Below, piece by piece: positions 8,589-17,544 of a stretch of DNA of 64,000 nt. The translations under genes were made by a program, and so were the position numbers. Within the stretch, counting starts at the first letter, position 1, and every line of letters begins with the position of its first letter. The DNA lies in NCBI RefSeq assembly GCF_021190955.1, contig NZ_JAIOAO010000001.1, positions 1,054,001-1,118,000 of the forward strand, written 5' to 3'. This DNA is from Parachryseolinea silvisoli (GTDB lineage: Bacteria > Bacteroidota > Bacteroidia > Cytophagales > Cyclobacteriaceae). Below the pieces are notes generated by a model. It was not told the origin of the DNA. It searched no databases and saw only the letters and a program-made list of their open reading frames with translations.

Positions 8589-10319
8589 TTATTTCAACCA
8601 ACCTTCCACTTCTTCCATGGTAGGGTTGATGATCTCAAGCTTCATCTTTTTGCGTGTACCGCATACGTCGTTGAAGAGCTTGGAGGCTTTCATCTCTTTC
8701 ATCTGTGCCAGCGACTGAATGCCCAGCTTTTGCAGCACCGGAATCAACTCGGGGCGCACGCCTGCATCTTCAAATTCTTTCTCATTAAAGCCTGCCGCAG
8801 GCTTTTCGGGTTTCATTTGCGGGAAGAACAGCACGTCCTGGATCGATGCCGAGTTGGTCATGATCATGGACAGGCGGTCGATACCGATGCCCAGGCCAGC
8901 CGTCGGCGGCATGCCGTATTCCAATGCGCGGAGGAAGTCTTCGTCCAGTGTCATGGCTTCCTCGTCGCCACGTTTGCCCAGTTCCAGCTGCTCTTCAAAG
9001 CGTTGGCGTTGGTCGATGGGGTCGTTCAGCTCGGAGAACGAGTTAGCAATCTCCTTGCGATTACAGATGGCTTCAAAGCGTTCCACCAGGCCGGGCTTGC
9101 TGCGATGTTTCTTTGCCAGCGGCGACATCTCTACCGGATAGTCGGTAATAAAGGTCGGTTGAATCAGGTTAGGCTCGCACTTCTCTCCAAAGATCTGGTC
9201 GATCAGCTTGCCTTTGCCCATCGTCTCGTCCATCGGCACGTTCAGCTGGCGGCAGGTGTCGCGTAGCTGTACTTCGTCCATGGCGGATATGTCAATGCCT
9301 GTAAAGTGCCTGATGGCGTCAAACATCGTGAAGCGTGTCCACGGCCGTTTGAAGTCGATGATGTTCTCGCCTACGTTCACCTGGGTGGTGCCGTGCAGGT
9401 CCAGCGCTACGCGCTCGACCATTTCTTCCACGAGGTCCATCATCCAGTTGTAGTCTTTGTAGGCTACGTACAGCTCGATCTGGGTGAATTCGGGGTTGTG
9501 GAACCGCGACATACCTTCGTTGCGGAAGTCTTTCGAGAATTCGTAGACGCCCTTGAAGCCACCGACAATGAGACGCTTGAGGTATAGCTCATTGGCAATA
9601 CGCAGGTACAGCGTCATGTCCAGCGTATTGTGGTGTGTCTTGAAAGGACGCGCCGCGGCACCGCCGTACAACGGCTGCAGAATAGGCGTTTCTACTTCCA
9701 GGTATTCTTTGGCGTTGAGGTATTGACGCATCGAGTTCACCAGCTGCGTGCGCTTGATGAAGGTATCGCGTACCCCTGGGTTTACGATCATGTCGACATA
9801 CCGCATGCGGTACCGTTGCTCGGAATCTGTGAAAGCGTCGTGGCGGTGCGTGACGCCTTGCTCGTCGACAGTCTCTTTCGTGATCGGCAACGGGCGCAGC
9901 GATTTGGTCAATACTGTAAGCGCAGTGACATGTATAGACGTTTCGCCGGTTTGGGTAACGAAGGCGTAGCCCTTCACACCGATAATGTCGCCGATGTCGA
10001 GCAGTTTTTTAAAGACAGTATTGTAAAGGGTTTTGTCTTCGGTGGGGCACAAATCGTCGCGGCGCAGGTAAAGTTGAATGCGACCGGTCTCGTCTTGCAG
10101 CTCCACAAACGAAGCATTGCCCATGACACGCGTATTCATGATACGGCCAGCGAGGGAGACGTCCTTGAAATTGTTTTCGTCCTGTTTATATTTTTCCAGG
10201 ATCTCTTTGGCAGAGGTGCTGATTTCAAAAAGATCGGCCGGATAGGGATCAATCCCTAGTTTCCTGAGCTCATCCATCTTTTGCCGGCGGATGATCTCCT
10301 GTTCGCTGAGTTGCATCAA
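8589..10319 (-). CDS. lysS: Lysyl-tRNA synthetase, class II
   Basis: Charges tRNA-Lys with lysine. The 576-residue protein has the N-terminal OB-fold anticodon-binding domain ([21 protein letters not shown] at about 54-75). The class II core follows, with motif 2 ([20 protein letters not shown]) and motif 3 ([14 protein letters not shown]). About 75 residues extend beyond the usual end ([20 protein letters not shown]), a helical addition seen in Bacteroidetes LysS. A TATTTTTG -7 box lies 13 bases upstream of the ATG. It converges on lptD over a shared terminator. Confidence 0.97.
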   Translation of the reverse strand: MMQLSEQEIIRRQKMDELRKLGIDPYPADLFEISTSAKEILEKYKQDENNFKDVSLAGRIMNTRVMGNASFVELQDETGRIQLYLRRDDLCPTEDKTLYNTVFKKLLDIGDIIGVKGYAFVTQTGETSIHVTALTVLTKSLRPLPITKETVDEQGVTHRHDAFTDSEQRYRMRYVDMIVNPGVRDTFIKRTQLVNSMRQYLNAKEYLEVETPILQPLYGGAAARPFKTHHNTLDMTLYLRIANELYLKRLIVGGFKGVYEFSKDFRNEGMSRFHNPEFTQIELYVAYKDYNWMMDLVEEMVERVALDLHGTTQVNVGENIIDFKRPWTRFTMFDAIRHFTGIDISAMDEVQLRDTCRQLNVPMDETMGKGKLIDQIFGEKCEPNLIQPTFITDYPVEMSPLAKKHRSKPGLVERFEAICNRKEIANSFSELNDPIDQRQRFEEQLELGKRGDEEAMTLDEDFLRALEYGMPPTAGLGIGIDRLSMIMTNSASIQDVLFFPQMKPEKPAAGFNEKEFEDAGVRPELIPVLQKLGIQSLAQMKEMKASKLFNDVCGTRKKMKLEIINPTMEEVEGWLK

Positions 10320-10332
10320 TTAGAATTTTCCG

Positions 10333-10340
10333 CAAAAATA
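10333..10340 (-). promoter_or_regulatory. -7 box of the lysS promoter
   Basis: TATTTTTG on the minus strand fits TAnnTTTG exactly and sits 13 bases before the lysS start codon. I find no convincing -33 element. Confidence 0.4.
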
Positions 10341-10367
10341 CGCGAAATAGGGAGAAAAGGAAGATGG

Positions 10368-11555
10368 CTATTTTGCCGATCTTCGCCGTTGCAGCTCTTT
10401 CCGGATTAAAGTCAGCTCGCGGCTGCTCTGGCCCGCCACCGATGTGTTTTCCTGCGCCCGGCGAAACAGATAGGGCATAACCGACCGCACAGGCCCGTAG
10501 GGCATGTATTTGGCCACTTTGTAGCCTGCCTTCGCCAGATTAAAAGAAATATTGTCGCTCATGCCGTACAGTTGCGCAAACCATACGCGTTCGTCGTTGC
10601 TGGAAATGCCGTGTTGCTCCATGAGCTGCGTGAGATACAAGTTGCTCTGCTCGTTGTGCGAACCGCACATAAAGGCCATCTGTCGCAGGTTGACGACACA
10701 AAATTCCAGGGCTTCGGTAAAGGCTTTGTCGGATGCGACCTTGTCGGGCTGAATCGGGTCTTCGTAGCCCATTTCTGCGGCCCGCGCCCGCTCTTTCTCC
10801 ATGTACGCGCCCCGCACCAGTTTGGCGCCAAGGTGGTAGCCTTTTTCCGATGCCTCGCGAAAAGCATCTTTCAGGTTTTGCAACGTGGCCTTGCGGTACA
10901 GCTGGAAGGTGTTGAAGACAATGGCTTTTTCACGGTTATAGCGGGCCATCATTTCATATGCCAACGCATCGACGGGCTCCTGGATCCAGGTTTCTTCAGC
11001 ATCGATCAGCACAGGAATGCCGCTGGCGTGGGCCAGGCTGCAGATCGCATCCACGCGTTTTTGTATGCGTTGGTAGGCCTCGTTCTCGGCAGGGCTAAGC
11101 GCTTCCTGGCGTTGAATCTTTTCCAGCAGTTCCATGCTGGCCAGGCCGGTTACTTTAAACACCGAGAACGGAATGCCTTGTGGATTGCTTTTTGCTTTGC
11201 GAATGGTGCGCAGCGTTTCTTCCAGCGTCTGGTCAAAGCCCGTTTCGGAGGCTTCTCCTTCTACCGAATAGTCGAGAATGGTGCCGACACCGTAACGCGA
11301 CAGCGTATGGACTTCATCGTCACAGTTGTCAATGCTTACGCCGCCACAGAAATGGTCGAACGCTGTTTTTTTGATCAGCCCCTCTACCGGCAAGTGTAGC
11401 TTCAACGCCAGCTTTGTCGACCCGATAGCCATGGACGAGATCCATGGATGGTTGACGAGCGAGAATATAAAGTTGGCTTTTCGAAGGGCGGCATTGGACT
11501 TGTAAGAAAATGCCACCGAGGTGTCTTCAAATGAAATCCTGGGATGTGCCTGCAT
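10368..11555 (-). CDS. Proline dehydrogenase
   Basis: FAD enzyme oxidising proline to pyrroline-5-carboxylate, the first step of proline degradation. The 395 residues form one PRODH barrel. Conserved parts are VLIDAEETWIQEPVD, LGAKLVRGAYMEKERA and the C-terminal substrate-binding stretch YMPYGPVRSVMPYLFRRAQE. It is a stand-alone enzyme without the P5C dehydrogenase half of PutA; that partner is not in the window. A strong promoter match lies 18 bases upstream. The gene is divergent from aroB. Confidence 0.93.
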   Translation of the reverse strand: MQAHPRISFEDTSVAFSYKSNAALRKANFIFSLVNHPWISSMAIGSTKLALKLHLPVEGLIKKTAFDHFCGGVSIDNCDDEVHTLSRYGVGTILDYSVEGEASETGFDQTLEETLRTIRKAKSNPQGIPFSVFKVTGLASMELLEKIQRQEALSPAENEAYQRIQKRVDAICSLAHASGIPVLIDAEETWIQEPVDALAYEMMARYNREKAIVFNTFQLYRKATLQNLKDAFREASEKGYHLGAKLVRGAYMEKERARAAEMGYEDPIQPDKVASDKAFTEALEFCVVNLRQMAFMCGSHNEQSNLYLTQLMEQHGISSNDERVWFAQLYGMSDNISFNLAKAGYKVAKYMPYGPVRSVMPYLFRRAQENTSVAGQSSRELTLIRKELQRRRSAK

Positions 11556-11573
11556 ACGCTGTTAAAAGTGGCG

Positions 11574-11603
11574 CAAATATACCCGCTTACAGACGTTAGC
11601 AAA
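11574..11603 (-). promoter_or_regulatory. Promoter of the proline dehydrogenase gene
   Basis: On the minus strand TTTG (11603-11600) and TATATTTG (11581-11574) are separated by 18 bases, a near-consensus Bacteroidetes primary-sigma promoter. The start codon follows 18 bases later. Confidence 0.6.
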
Positions 11604-11666
11604 AACGAGGGGCCCGGAGTTGTCAGGTTTTTAATAACTTTCGAAAAAAAGTTTACGCAAAGACTG

Positions 11667-12710
11667 ATGCTGCCCGATAACATTTTGTTTTCCGCCGATC
11701 CTACCAATGATTTATTGGCAATCCTTCAGAAAAAAAATTACAGCCAGGTGGCCGTTCTCACGGACGAGAACTGCCGGCGGCATTGCTACCCGCTGTTGGA
11801 GCGGGCGTTGCCGCCGCACCAGGTCATTGAAGTGAAAAGCGGTGAGGAGCAGAAGAACCTCGACACCTGCACATATATCTGGCAAGCCATGACGGAACAG
11901 GCGCTGGATCGCCACGCGGTGCTGATTGTATTGGGGGGGGGCGTGCTGGGCGACATGGGCGGATTTTGTGCCGCAACGTACAAGCGCGGTATTGATTTCA
12001 TTCTTGTACCCACTACGTTGCTGGCGCAGGTCGATGCCAGCATCGGGGGCAAGCTGGGGGTAGACTTTCAACACCTGAAAAATCATATCGGCGTTTTTCA
12101 GGTACCGGTGATGACGTTACTTTATAGCGGCTTTCTGAAGACTTTACCCACCGCTGAGCTTCGTTCGGGGTATGCCGAAGTGATCAAGCATACGCTGATC
12201 TCCGACCGCGCCATGTGGGATGTGATTGTGCGCAATTCATTTACCGATCAGGATTGGAACACACTGGTACGTCACTCGGTGGCATTCAAGGCGCGTGTCA
12301 CCACCGAAGATCCGACTGAAAAAGGTCTGCGTAAAATCCTCAACGCCGGCCACACCATTGGTCACGCCGTGGAGAGTTATTTATTGGGTAGCAACCGACG
12401 CATTTTACATGGCGAGGCTGTGGCGTTGGGGCTTATTGCCGAGGGATATATTGCCGAGGTACGGGGCATGTTGTCCCCGACGGATTTTCAACAACTATAC
12501 CGGTATATTCTTTCTGTATATGGAAAAGTAGCGCTGACGGAAGAGGATATTGAAGCGGCTACGACGTTGACGGTGCAAGACAAGAAAAATAAAGGCAACA
12601 AAGTACTGTGCGTTCTCCAGGAAGGTATCGGAAACGCGCGATGGGATTGTGAGATCAGCCCTGAGGCGGTAAAAGAAGCACTGCGTTTTTACCGTTCACT
12701 TCAGATATAA
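11667..12710 (+). CDS. aroB: 3-dehydroquinate synthase
   Basis: Second step of the shikimate pathway, converting DAHP to 3-dehydroquinate with NAD and a divalent metal. Motifs include GGGVLGDMGGFCAATYKRGI, VPTTLLAQVDASIGGK, ELRSGYAEVIKH and the metal-binding NAGHTIGHAVE. The open frame begins at 11544, but the first 41 residues do not resemble the family and overlap the divergent proline dehydrogenase start. ATG 11667 (MLPDNILFSADPTND) gives 347 residues, the normal length. aroA lies about 230 bases downstream, separated by an opposing small gene. Confidence 0.95.
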   Translation: MLPDNILFSADPTNDLLAILQKKNYSQVAVLTDENCRRHCYPLLERALPPHQVIEVKSGEEQKNLDTCTYIWQAMTEQALDRHAVLIVLGGGVLGDMGGFCAATYKRGIDFILVPTTLLAQVDASIGGKLGVDFQHLKNHIGVFQVPVMTLLYSGFLKTLPTAELRSGYAEVIKHTLISDRAMWDVIVRNSFTDQDWNTLVRHSVAFKARVTTEDPTEKGLRKILNAGHTIGHAVESYLLGSNRRILHGEAVALGLIAEGYIAEVRGMLSPTDFQQLYRYILSVYGKVALTEEDIEAATTLTVQDKKNKGNKVLCVLQEGIGNARWDCEISPEAVKEALRFYRSLQI

Positions 12711-12898
12711 TAAATCTCTGAATCGTCGAAGTTTTTTTCGTCTTCTGTTTTCTGAACCTTGCGCAGATTGACCGAATTACGGGCAACGAAATGTCTGGTT
12801 CTGACCTTACGATCGCCTGTAAGTAGCCATGCCGCTAACAAGGCCCCGGAAGCCAGGCTTAAGACTGCTATTTTTGAAGATGTTCTCATACTTTGCAT
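12701..12898 (-). CDS. Small single-span membrane protein
   Basis: A 65-residue ORF (or 62 from Met4) with a basic N-terminus and one membrane segment (SKIAVLSLASGALLAAWLLTG). A basic stretch (RKVRTRHFVARN) and an acidic C-terminus (EDEKNFDDSEIYYI) follow. It overlaps the end of aroB by 10 bases in the opposite direction. The signal-anchor layout and charge pattern support it as a real gene. I do not recognise the family. Confidence 0.55.
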   Translation of the reverse strand: MQSMRTSSKIAVLSLASGALLAAWLLTGDRKVRTRHFVARNSVNLRKVQKTEDEKNFDDSEIYYI

Positions 12899-12942
12899 AA
12901 CTTGAATTCATTTGCAAATGTTTCAAAGGATGAGAAAATATC

Positions 12943-14205
12943 TTGGAACAAACTGTAATTTGCCCATCCAAATTTTATAGTCCATTGAGCACGACCATTC
13001 ACCTGAAGCGAACGAATGTTTTGAAGGGCACTGCTTCACTTCTTCCGGCCTCGAAAAGCATTAGCAACCGGGCGCTTATTATCAACGCGCTGGCAGGCGG
13101 CACAGCCGAGCTGCACAATTTATCAGACGCCAACGATACGCAGCTCATGCTGCGGCGCGTGGGGTCGCCTGACGCGGTCATCGATGTGGAAGATGCCGGT
13201 ACTACCATGCGTTTCCTTACAGCATATTTTACCGTTACCAAACAGCAGAAAACGCTCACCGGCACCGACCGTATGCAGGAGCGCCCCATTGGCATTCTGG
13301 TAGATGCCCTTCGCAGCCTGGGCGCCGACATTGTATATATCGGTCGCGAGGGTTATCCGCCACTTCGTACACAAGGTTTCGCCGGCCAGCAACGCAACTC
13401 CATTCGCATTCGCGGTGATGTGAGCAGCCAGTTTATTTCTGCGCTGATGATGGTTGCACCGATGCTGCCGCAAGGCCTGACACTGGAACTGGAAGGCAAG
13501 GTGGGCAGCCGTCCATACATTGAAATGACGGCTGCGCTGATGAAACACTTCGGGGCCTCCTCCACCCTACTCGACGATAAAGTCATTATTCCTGCACAGC
13601 ATTATACGCCAGCTCCTTTTACTGTAGAGTCGGATTGGTCTGCCGCCAGCTATTGGTTTGCCTTTACCGCATTGGCGCAAGATGCAACGGTATCGCTGCC
13701 GCGTCTTTTCCAGTCATCGCTGCAAGGCGATTCCGTGGTTGTACAAATCATGGATATACTTGGCGTCCGCGCGGTATATGAAGGTGGTCTGCTGACGCTT
13801 ACTAAAAAAGAAAGTGCAGCTACCCTGTCGTGGGATTTTACACACTGTCCCGACCTGGCCCAAACCGTAGCGGTGGTGTGCGCCGCGAAAGGCATTCGCG
13901 GTTCTTTTACGGGTTTGGAAAGCCTGCGCATCAAAGAGACTGACCGCATCGCGGCGTTGCAACATGAGCTGCGGAAGATCGGAGCTGATTTGGTAGAGGA
14001 CTCCACTGAACACTGGACATTAGTGCCTTCTCGACAACTGCCGGCGTCGGCGTCGTTTGCTACGTACAAAGATCACCGTATGGCGATGGCGTTCGCTCCT
14101 CTCGTCACCGTCATGGACGTAGCGATCGAGCAACCCGACGTAGTGCGGAAATCATACCCCAATTATTGGAACGATCTGCACGCGTTTGGCATTACATCAG
14201 CGTAA
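12943..14205 (+). CDS. aroA: 3-phosphoshikimate 1-carboxyvinyltransferase
   Basis: EPSP synthase, joining phosphoenolpyruvate to shikimate-3-phosphate. Visible motifs are LPASKSISNRALIINALAGG, VEDAGTTMRFLTAYF, GDVSSQFISALMM and SLRIKETDRIAALQHELRKIGA. At 420 residues from TTG 12943 it is close to the family length. No ATG is available in frame before the conserved region. TTG 12985 (MSTTIHLKRTNVLKG) matches family N-termini better and may be the true start. The 3' end overlaps the convergent metal-receptor gene by 14 bases. Confidence 0.93.
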   Translation: MEQTVICPSKFYSPLSTTIHLKRTNVLKGTASLLPASKSISNRALIINALAGGTAELHNLSDANDTQLMLRRVGSPDAVIDVEDAGTTMRFLTAYFTVTKQQKTLTGTDRMQERPIGILVDALRSLGADIVYIGREGYPPLRTQGFAGQQRNSIRIRGDVSSQFISALMMVAPMLPQGLTLELEGKVGSRPYIEMTAALMKHFGASSTLLDDKVIIPAQHYTPAPFTVESDWSAASYWFAFTALAQDATVSLPRLFQSSLQGDSVVVQIMDILGVRAVYEGGLLTLTKKESAATLSWDFTHCPDLAQTVAVVCAAKGIRGSFTGLESLRIKETDRIAALQHELRKIGADLVEDSTEHWTLVPSRQLPASASFATYKDHRMAMAFAPLVTVMDVAIEQPDVVRKSYPNYWNDLHAFGITSA

Positions 14206-14965
14206 GGCTGTTGAAGTAGGCCGGCGCTTGTATGAGTCGGCTGCCATACCACGAGAACATTTCGCCATCGACCAATATGCGCTGGGAGGTGGGGCATAGT
14301 TGCCGTAATTCTTCCATATGCTTTTCCTGGAACGGGTACGGTTCTGATGACAATAAAATATAGTCAGCCGCTAAGGCAGCGAGTGCGACCGGCGTTAGCG
14401 TGGGATAGCGCGATTGCTGTACAGCGTTGATCAATGCGAGGCCGGTTAGCATAGTATCAATGAAAGTACCGGGGCCGGCAGCCATCCAGGGGTCGCGCCA
14501 GATGAGGTATACTACGCGCTTTGGCGGTAGGGGCCTAAGTGTCGCAAACGCTTTGTTGATGCGGTCTACGATGGTAGTGGCAACTTGTTGGCGGGCTGTA
14601 AGCGTGCCGATGGCTAAGATCATCTGCCGGGCGTCTTCCAATGTCACAATGTCGCTTAGCCATACCGGATATGTCTCCTGTAAGGTTACAATTCCCTCCT
14701 GATAATTCTCTTCTTTATTGCCGATGATCAGGTCGGGCTTCAGGCTATGAATGGTATCGAAGTGAAAGTTCTTTGTACCGCCAACGATCGTTTTGGTTTT
14801 GCGCCAGGACGGCGGATATATACAAAACTTTGTAATGCCCACCACTTGCTGTTCAAGGCCGAGGTCGGCCAGCAGCTCGGTTTGCGATGGCACCAGGGAT
14901 ACAATCCTTTCAGGGGTGCCGTTGTATGTAGTAACATTGTTTCCTACCTGATCGGTGTAGGTCAT
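14192..14965 (-). CDS. Helical-backbone metal receptor, BtuF-like, no signal peptide
   Basis: Resembles periplasmic-binding-protein fold II receptors for cobalamin or iron chelates: ERIVSLVPSQTELLADLGL, VVGITKFCIYPP, LKPDLIIGNKEEN and VYLIWRDPWMAAGPGTFI. Its 257 residues begin directly with the fold (MTYTDQVGNNVTTY) and lack a signal sequence or lipobox. It should therefore stay in the cytoplasm unless exported by another route. No ABC permease or ATPase is adjacent. The ligand cannot be read from the sequence. It converges on aroA with a 14-base overlap. Confidence 0.82.
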   Translation of the reverse strand: MTYTDQVGNNVTTYNGTPERIVSLVPSQTELLADLGLEQQVVGITKFCIYPPSWRKTKTIVGGTKNFHFDTIHSLKPDLIIGNKEENYQEGIVTLQETYPVWLSDIVTLEDARQMILAIGTLTARQQVATTIVDRINKAFATLRPLPPKRVVYLIWRDPWMAAGPGTFIDTMLTGLALINAVQQSRYPTLTPVALAALAADYILLSSEPYPFQEKHMEELRQLCPTSQRILVDGEMFSWYGSRLIQAPAYFNSLTLM

Positions 14966-15047
14966 GGCGATAAAGTTACTAACAAAACAACTGTAAATTT
15001 TTGGGGAAATGTATAGTGTAAAAAAGTTGCACGAGGGGGTAAAAAGG

Positions 15048-15218
15048 AACGCACAGAGCGCGCAGAGAAAAGACCCTCTCTATAAAAACTCTGCGACCCC
15101 GTGCGTGTTTCTTCGCGTGGAAGGCTCGTTTGCCATCCATAAGACCTTAAAAACGCACAGAGCACACAAAGAAAAGACCCTCTCTATAAAAACTCTGTGA
15201 CCCCGTGCGTGTATCTTC
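15048..15218. repeat. Two direct copies of a 67-bp imperfect palindromic repeat
   Basis: Copies at 15048-15114 and 15152-15218 are offset by exactly 104 bases and differ at only a few positions. Each begins AACGCACAGAG and ends with CTCTGyGACCCCGTGCGTGT, so the ends are inverted. The middle AAAAGACCCTCTCTATAAAA is identical in both copies. The second copy reaches the stop codon of the histidine kinase gene. The composition (CACAGAG/CTCTGTG ends) is like dispersed intergenic repeats seen in various bacteria. No transposase is nearby. Confidence 0.85.
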
Positions 15219-16284
15219 ATCCAATCTCTACGGACTGGTGTATTTGATTTGGTATTCTGACATGGAACGTCGTTCCCTGTCCTTGATTTGAAACTACTTT
15301 AACCTCTCCCCCCAATCGCTCCAGTGTGTCTTTAACAATAAACAGGCCGAGGCCAGTTCCTTGCGATCGGTCTGTTGCTCTAAAGAACAGATCGAAGATT
15401 TTCTCCTGGTATAAAGGGTCGATGCCGATCCCGTTATCCTCGAAGCTTATGTCGCAAAACTCTTCCGTAACTCGCGCTGCAATTTTGATAAATCGGTTTT
15501 GCTTTTGCAAGTCCATGTACTTTATAGCGTTCGAAAGTATATTTGTAACGACTGTTTTTACTCTTAAACGGTCGGAATGCCATTCGCAGTCTTCGTGGAT
15601 GTCCCAAAAAACATCAACGGCATTGTCGGGGTAGAGGTTTTTAAGATTATCCCACTCTTCCAGCAAAAGTTGCTCGATACTTACTTTTTCGCGTTGTACG
15701 GCCAGCTTCTCGTTGCGATAAAAGTCATTCATTTCCTCGATAAAGGAGTCTAGGCGGAGCAGGCTTTTTTTGATCATGCCGATGTACTGGTCCTTTTCCC
15801 CATCCGGCACCATCTCAGCGATTTTAACCAATCCCAGCGCCGACATTACGGGGGCCTTCAGGTCGTGGGTGGTTTTATAGATGACCTGGTCCAGCTGGCG
15901 ATTGGAGCGGATCAGCTGGTCTTCACGCAATTTTTTTTCGGTAATGTCGTTGAGCTTAAAAATGACGCCCGTGAACTCCTGCCGGTCGAGCAGCTGGGAA
16001 GCCGAAACGTCGAAGTATACCATCTGCGCGTCGGCGCCGGGCAGCATAAATTCATGGGTGAATTTGCCCGTCCCCTCGCGGAGGTGTGTTGTAAGGTTTT
16101 CAAACTTTTCGCGCTGAATGAACTCGCGGATGTTGCGGCCCATTAAAGAAACGGGTTCTATGCCCAGGATTTTGGCTACGGACGAAGAAACGTAACGAAT
16201 GATTAATCCCTTATCTGCGACGATATGAATATCCTCGGAATGCTCTACCAACTCTCTAAAAAATCCATCTCTCCAGTCCATCAC
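15217..16284 (-). CDS. PAS-domain sensor histidine kinase, soluble
   Basis: Two-component kinase of 355 residues without a membrane segment. An N-terminal PAS domain occupies about residues 10-120 (VADKGLIIRYVSSSVAKILGI, GVIFKLNDITEKK). A dimerisation and phosphoacceptor helix follows with THDLKAPVMSALGLV. The ATPase domain has NILSNAIKYM (N box), FEDNGIGID (G1) and GTGLGLFIVKDTLERLGG (G2). The reading frame opens with two methionines (16284, 16281). It lies 39 bases downstream of a DUF4154 gene and is probably cotranscribed with it. No response regulator is adjacent. Confidence 0.9.
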   Translation of the reverse strand: MMDWRDGFFRELVEHSEDIHIVADKGLIIRYVSSSVAKILGIEPVSLMGRNIREFIQREKFENLTTHLREGTGKFTHEFMLPGADAQMVYFDVSASQLLDRQEFTGVIFKLNDITEKKLREDQLIRSNRQLDQVIYKTTHDLKAPVMSALGLVKIAEMVPDGEKDQYIGMIKKSLLRLDSFIEEMNDFYRNEKLAVQREKVSIEQLLLEEWDNLKNLYPDNAVDVFWDIHEDCEWHSDRLRVKTVVTNILSNAIKYMDLQKQNRFIKIAARVTEEFCDISFEDNGIGIDPLYQEKIFDLFFRATDRSQGTGLGLFIVKDTLERLGGEVKVVSNQGQGTTFHVRIPNQIHQSVEIG

Positions 16285-16323
16285 CCTAGCAACGAATTTT
16301 ATCGCTGCTCTGTTCCCCTGACG

Positions 16324-16836
16324 TTAGATAAGTATGGCCATACTGCTGAGCTGTGTTGATACTTTGAGGTTTGCGGCACCGACCGTGGCCTGATTGAGCT
16401 CAAATTTGAGCTTTCCATCTATGACCTTGAAGTTGATGCAGCTTCCTTTTTGACCGAGACCGTTCCCATCCGTAATGGTGAGGATAGATTTCCCGGTAAC
16501 GCTACTTTTAATAGTATCAAAATCTCTGTTCTTTGATTTTCCGACGTACACGACTTGGCAGTCGGCGGCTTCAGCAGGGCTGCTGAGTTTTTTGATCACG
16601 TATTTTTTACTCCCTTTAGGCTTCCCGTCGTACCACTGTTTGAGTGTATTGAAGACGTTATCGTCACCGATAACTCCTACAACAAACTCTCCGGCCTCCC
16701 CTTCGTTCGGCCACTGTACATACTTAATAAAGTTGTACAGCATCGCAGAGTGGATTTCGTGCGGCGGGCGTTCCTGAGCTTTGGCACTGATCGCAACAAT
16801 TATTGTTGCGATGGCAATTAAAACAAGGCGTTTCAT
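16324..16836 (-). CDS. DUF4154/YfiR-family periplasmic protein, copy 1
   Basis: The YfiR family includes a periplasmic repressor of the diguanylate cyclase YfiN in Pseudomonas. This 170-residue protein has a signal peptide (RLVLIAIATIIVAISAKA). The family pattern follows: HEIHSAMLYNFIKYVQWP, GVIGDDNVFNTLKQWYDGK, DCQVVYVGKSKNRDF, SILTITDGNGLGQKGSCINF, and the C-terminal LSSMAILI. It sits directly upstream of the PAS kinase and downstream of a closely similar paralogue. Whether it acts on that kinase is inference from gene order. Confidence 0.88.
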   Translation of the reverse strand: MKRLVLIAIATIIVAISAKAQERPPHEIHSAMLYNFIKYVQWPNEGEAGEFVVGVIGDDNVFNTLKQWYDGKPKGSKKYVIKKLSSPAEAADCQVVYVGKSKNRDFDTIKSSVTGKSILTITDGNGLGQKGSCINFKVIDGKLKFELNQATVGAANLKVSTQLSSMAILI

Positions 16837-16879
16837 AGACTAAAGTTTAGGGAATACTACCAATCTACGAATTAATGAG

Positions 16880-16912
16880 AAAAAACCCCGGGGAGTAACC
16901 CCCGAGGCTTTC
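16880..16912 (-). terminator. Terminator between the two DUF4154 genes
   Basis: On the minus strand GCCTCGGGG and CCCCGGGG pair (one G-U) around GTTACT and are followed by a run of six T. It ends the upstream paralogue's transcript, so the second copy may have its own promoter. Confidence 0.75.
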
Positions 16913-16923
16913 CAAACAACCCA

Positions 16924-17439
16924 TTAAATCAATATCGCCATGGAAGAAAGCGAACCGGAAACTTTCAAGTTTGACGCTTCTATTGCTTTCTGATTAAGTT
17001 CGAATTTAAGTTTGTTATCTACGGTTTTGAAGTTGATACCACTTCCTTTCTCTCCTAAACCGTTTTTGTCGGTGATCACCAGCGTGCCTTTGCCTTTTAC
17101 TTTTGCGTTGGCAGCGTCAAACTCACCGCTCTTTGCCTTGTCTATATAAAGAACATGGCAATCCGTAATTTCTGCAGCAGAGCTGAATTTTTTGATCACA
17201 TACGTTTTTGATCCGCGGGGTTTGCCGCCGTACCAATCTGTCAGCGTTTTGTAAATCTCGTTACTGCCGACTACACCAATCACAAATTCACCTGAAGCCG
17301 CCTGATCGGGCCATTGTACGTACCGGGTGAAATTAAAGACCATCATGGAGTATACCTCGTGCATGGGCCTATCTTGAGCAAAGACGCTTCCACAAGCCAG
17401 GAAGGAAGCGAGTGCCAGGACCTGAATTTTTTTAATCAT
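16924..17439 (-). CDS. DUF4154/YfiR-family periplasmic protein, copy 2
   Basis: A 171-residue paralogue of the downstream gene, with a signal peptide (VLALASFLACGSVFA) and the same landmarks: MHEVYSMMVFNFTRYVQWP, GVVGSNEIYKTLTDWYGGKP, CHVLYIDKAKSGEF, TDKNGLGEKGSGINFKTVDN, SSMAILI. The two proteins are similar along their whole length, which points to tandem duplication. A strong terminator separates them, so they need not be expressed together. The ligand or partner is unknown. Confidence 0.88.
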   Translation of the reverse strand: MIKKIQVLALASFLACGSVFAQDRPMHEVYSMMVFNFTRYVQWPDQAASGEFVIGVVGSNEIYKTLTDWYGGKPRGSKTYVIKKFSSAAEITDCHVLYIDKAKSGEFDAANAKVKGKGTLVITDKNGLGEKGSGINFKTVDNKLKFELNQKAIEASNLKVSGSLSSMAILI

Positions 17440-17467
17440 TCTGATAGGTTGTTTGATTTCTACAACA

Positions 17468-17507
17468 CAAAAATAGGCTCCCCCAGCTGCCTGGAAGAGC
17501 CTATTCA
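17468..17507 (-). terminator. Terminator of the M42 peptidase gene
   Basis: On the minus strand AATAGGCTCTTCC and GGGGGAGCCTATT form a long stem followed by TTTTTG. It lies 38 bases after the peptidase stop codon. Confidence 0.75.
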
Positions 17508-17544
17508 GAAGCTTACCTTAGCGATGTAAGTTTTTCGCCCAGGA

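Noticed and set aside
15009-15200. 63-codon frame spanning the repeat pair
   Set aside because: The peptide is a duplicated readout of the direct repeat, not a protein.
15048-15218. Possible CRISPR array
   Set aside because: Only two copies, with palindromic structure and a 37-base spacer, and no cas genes.
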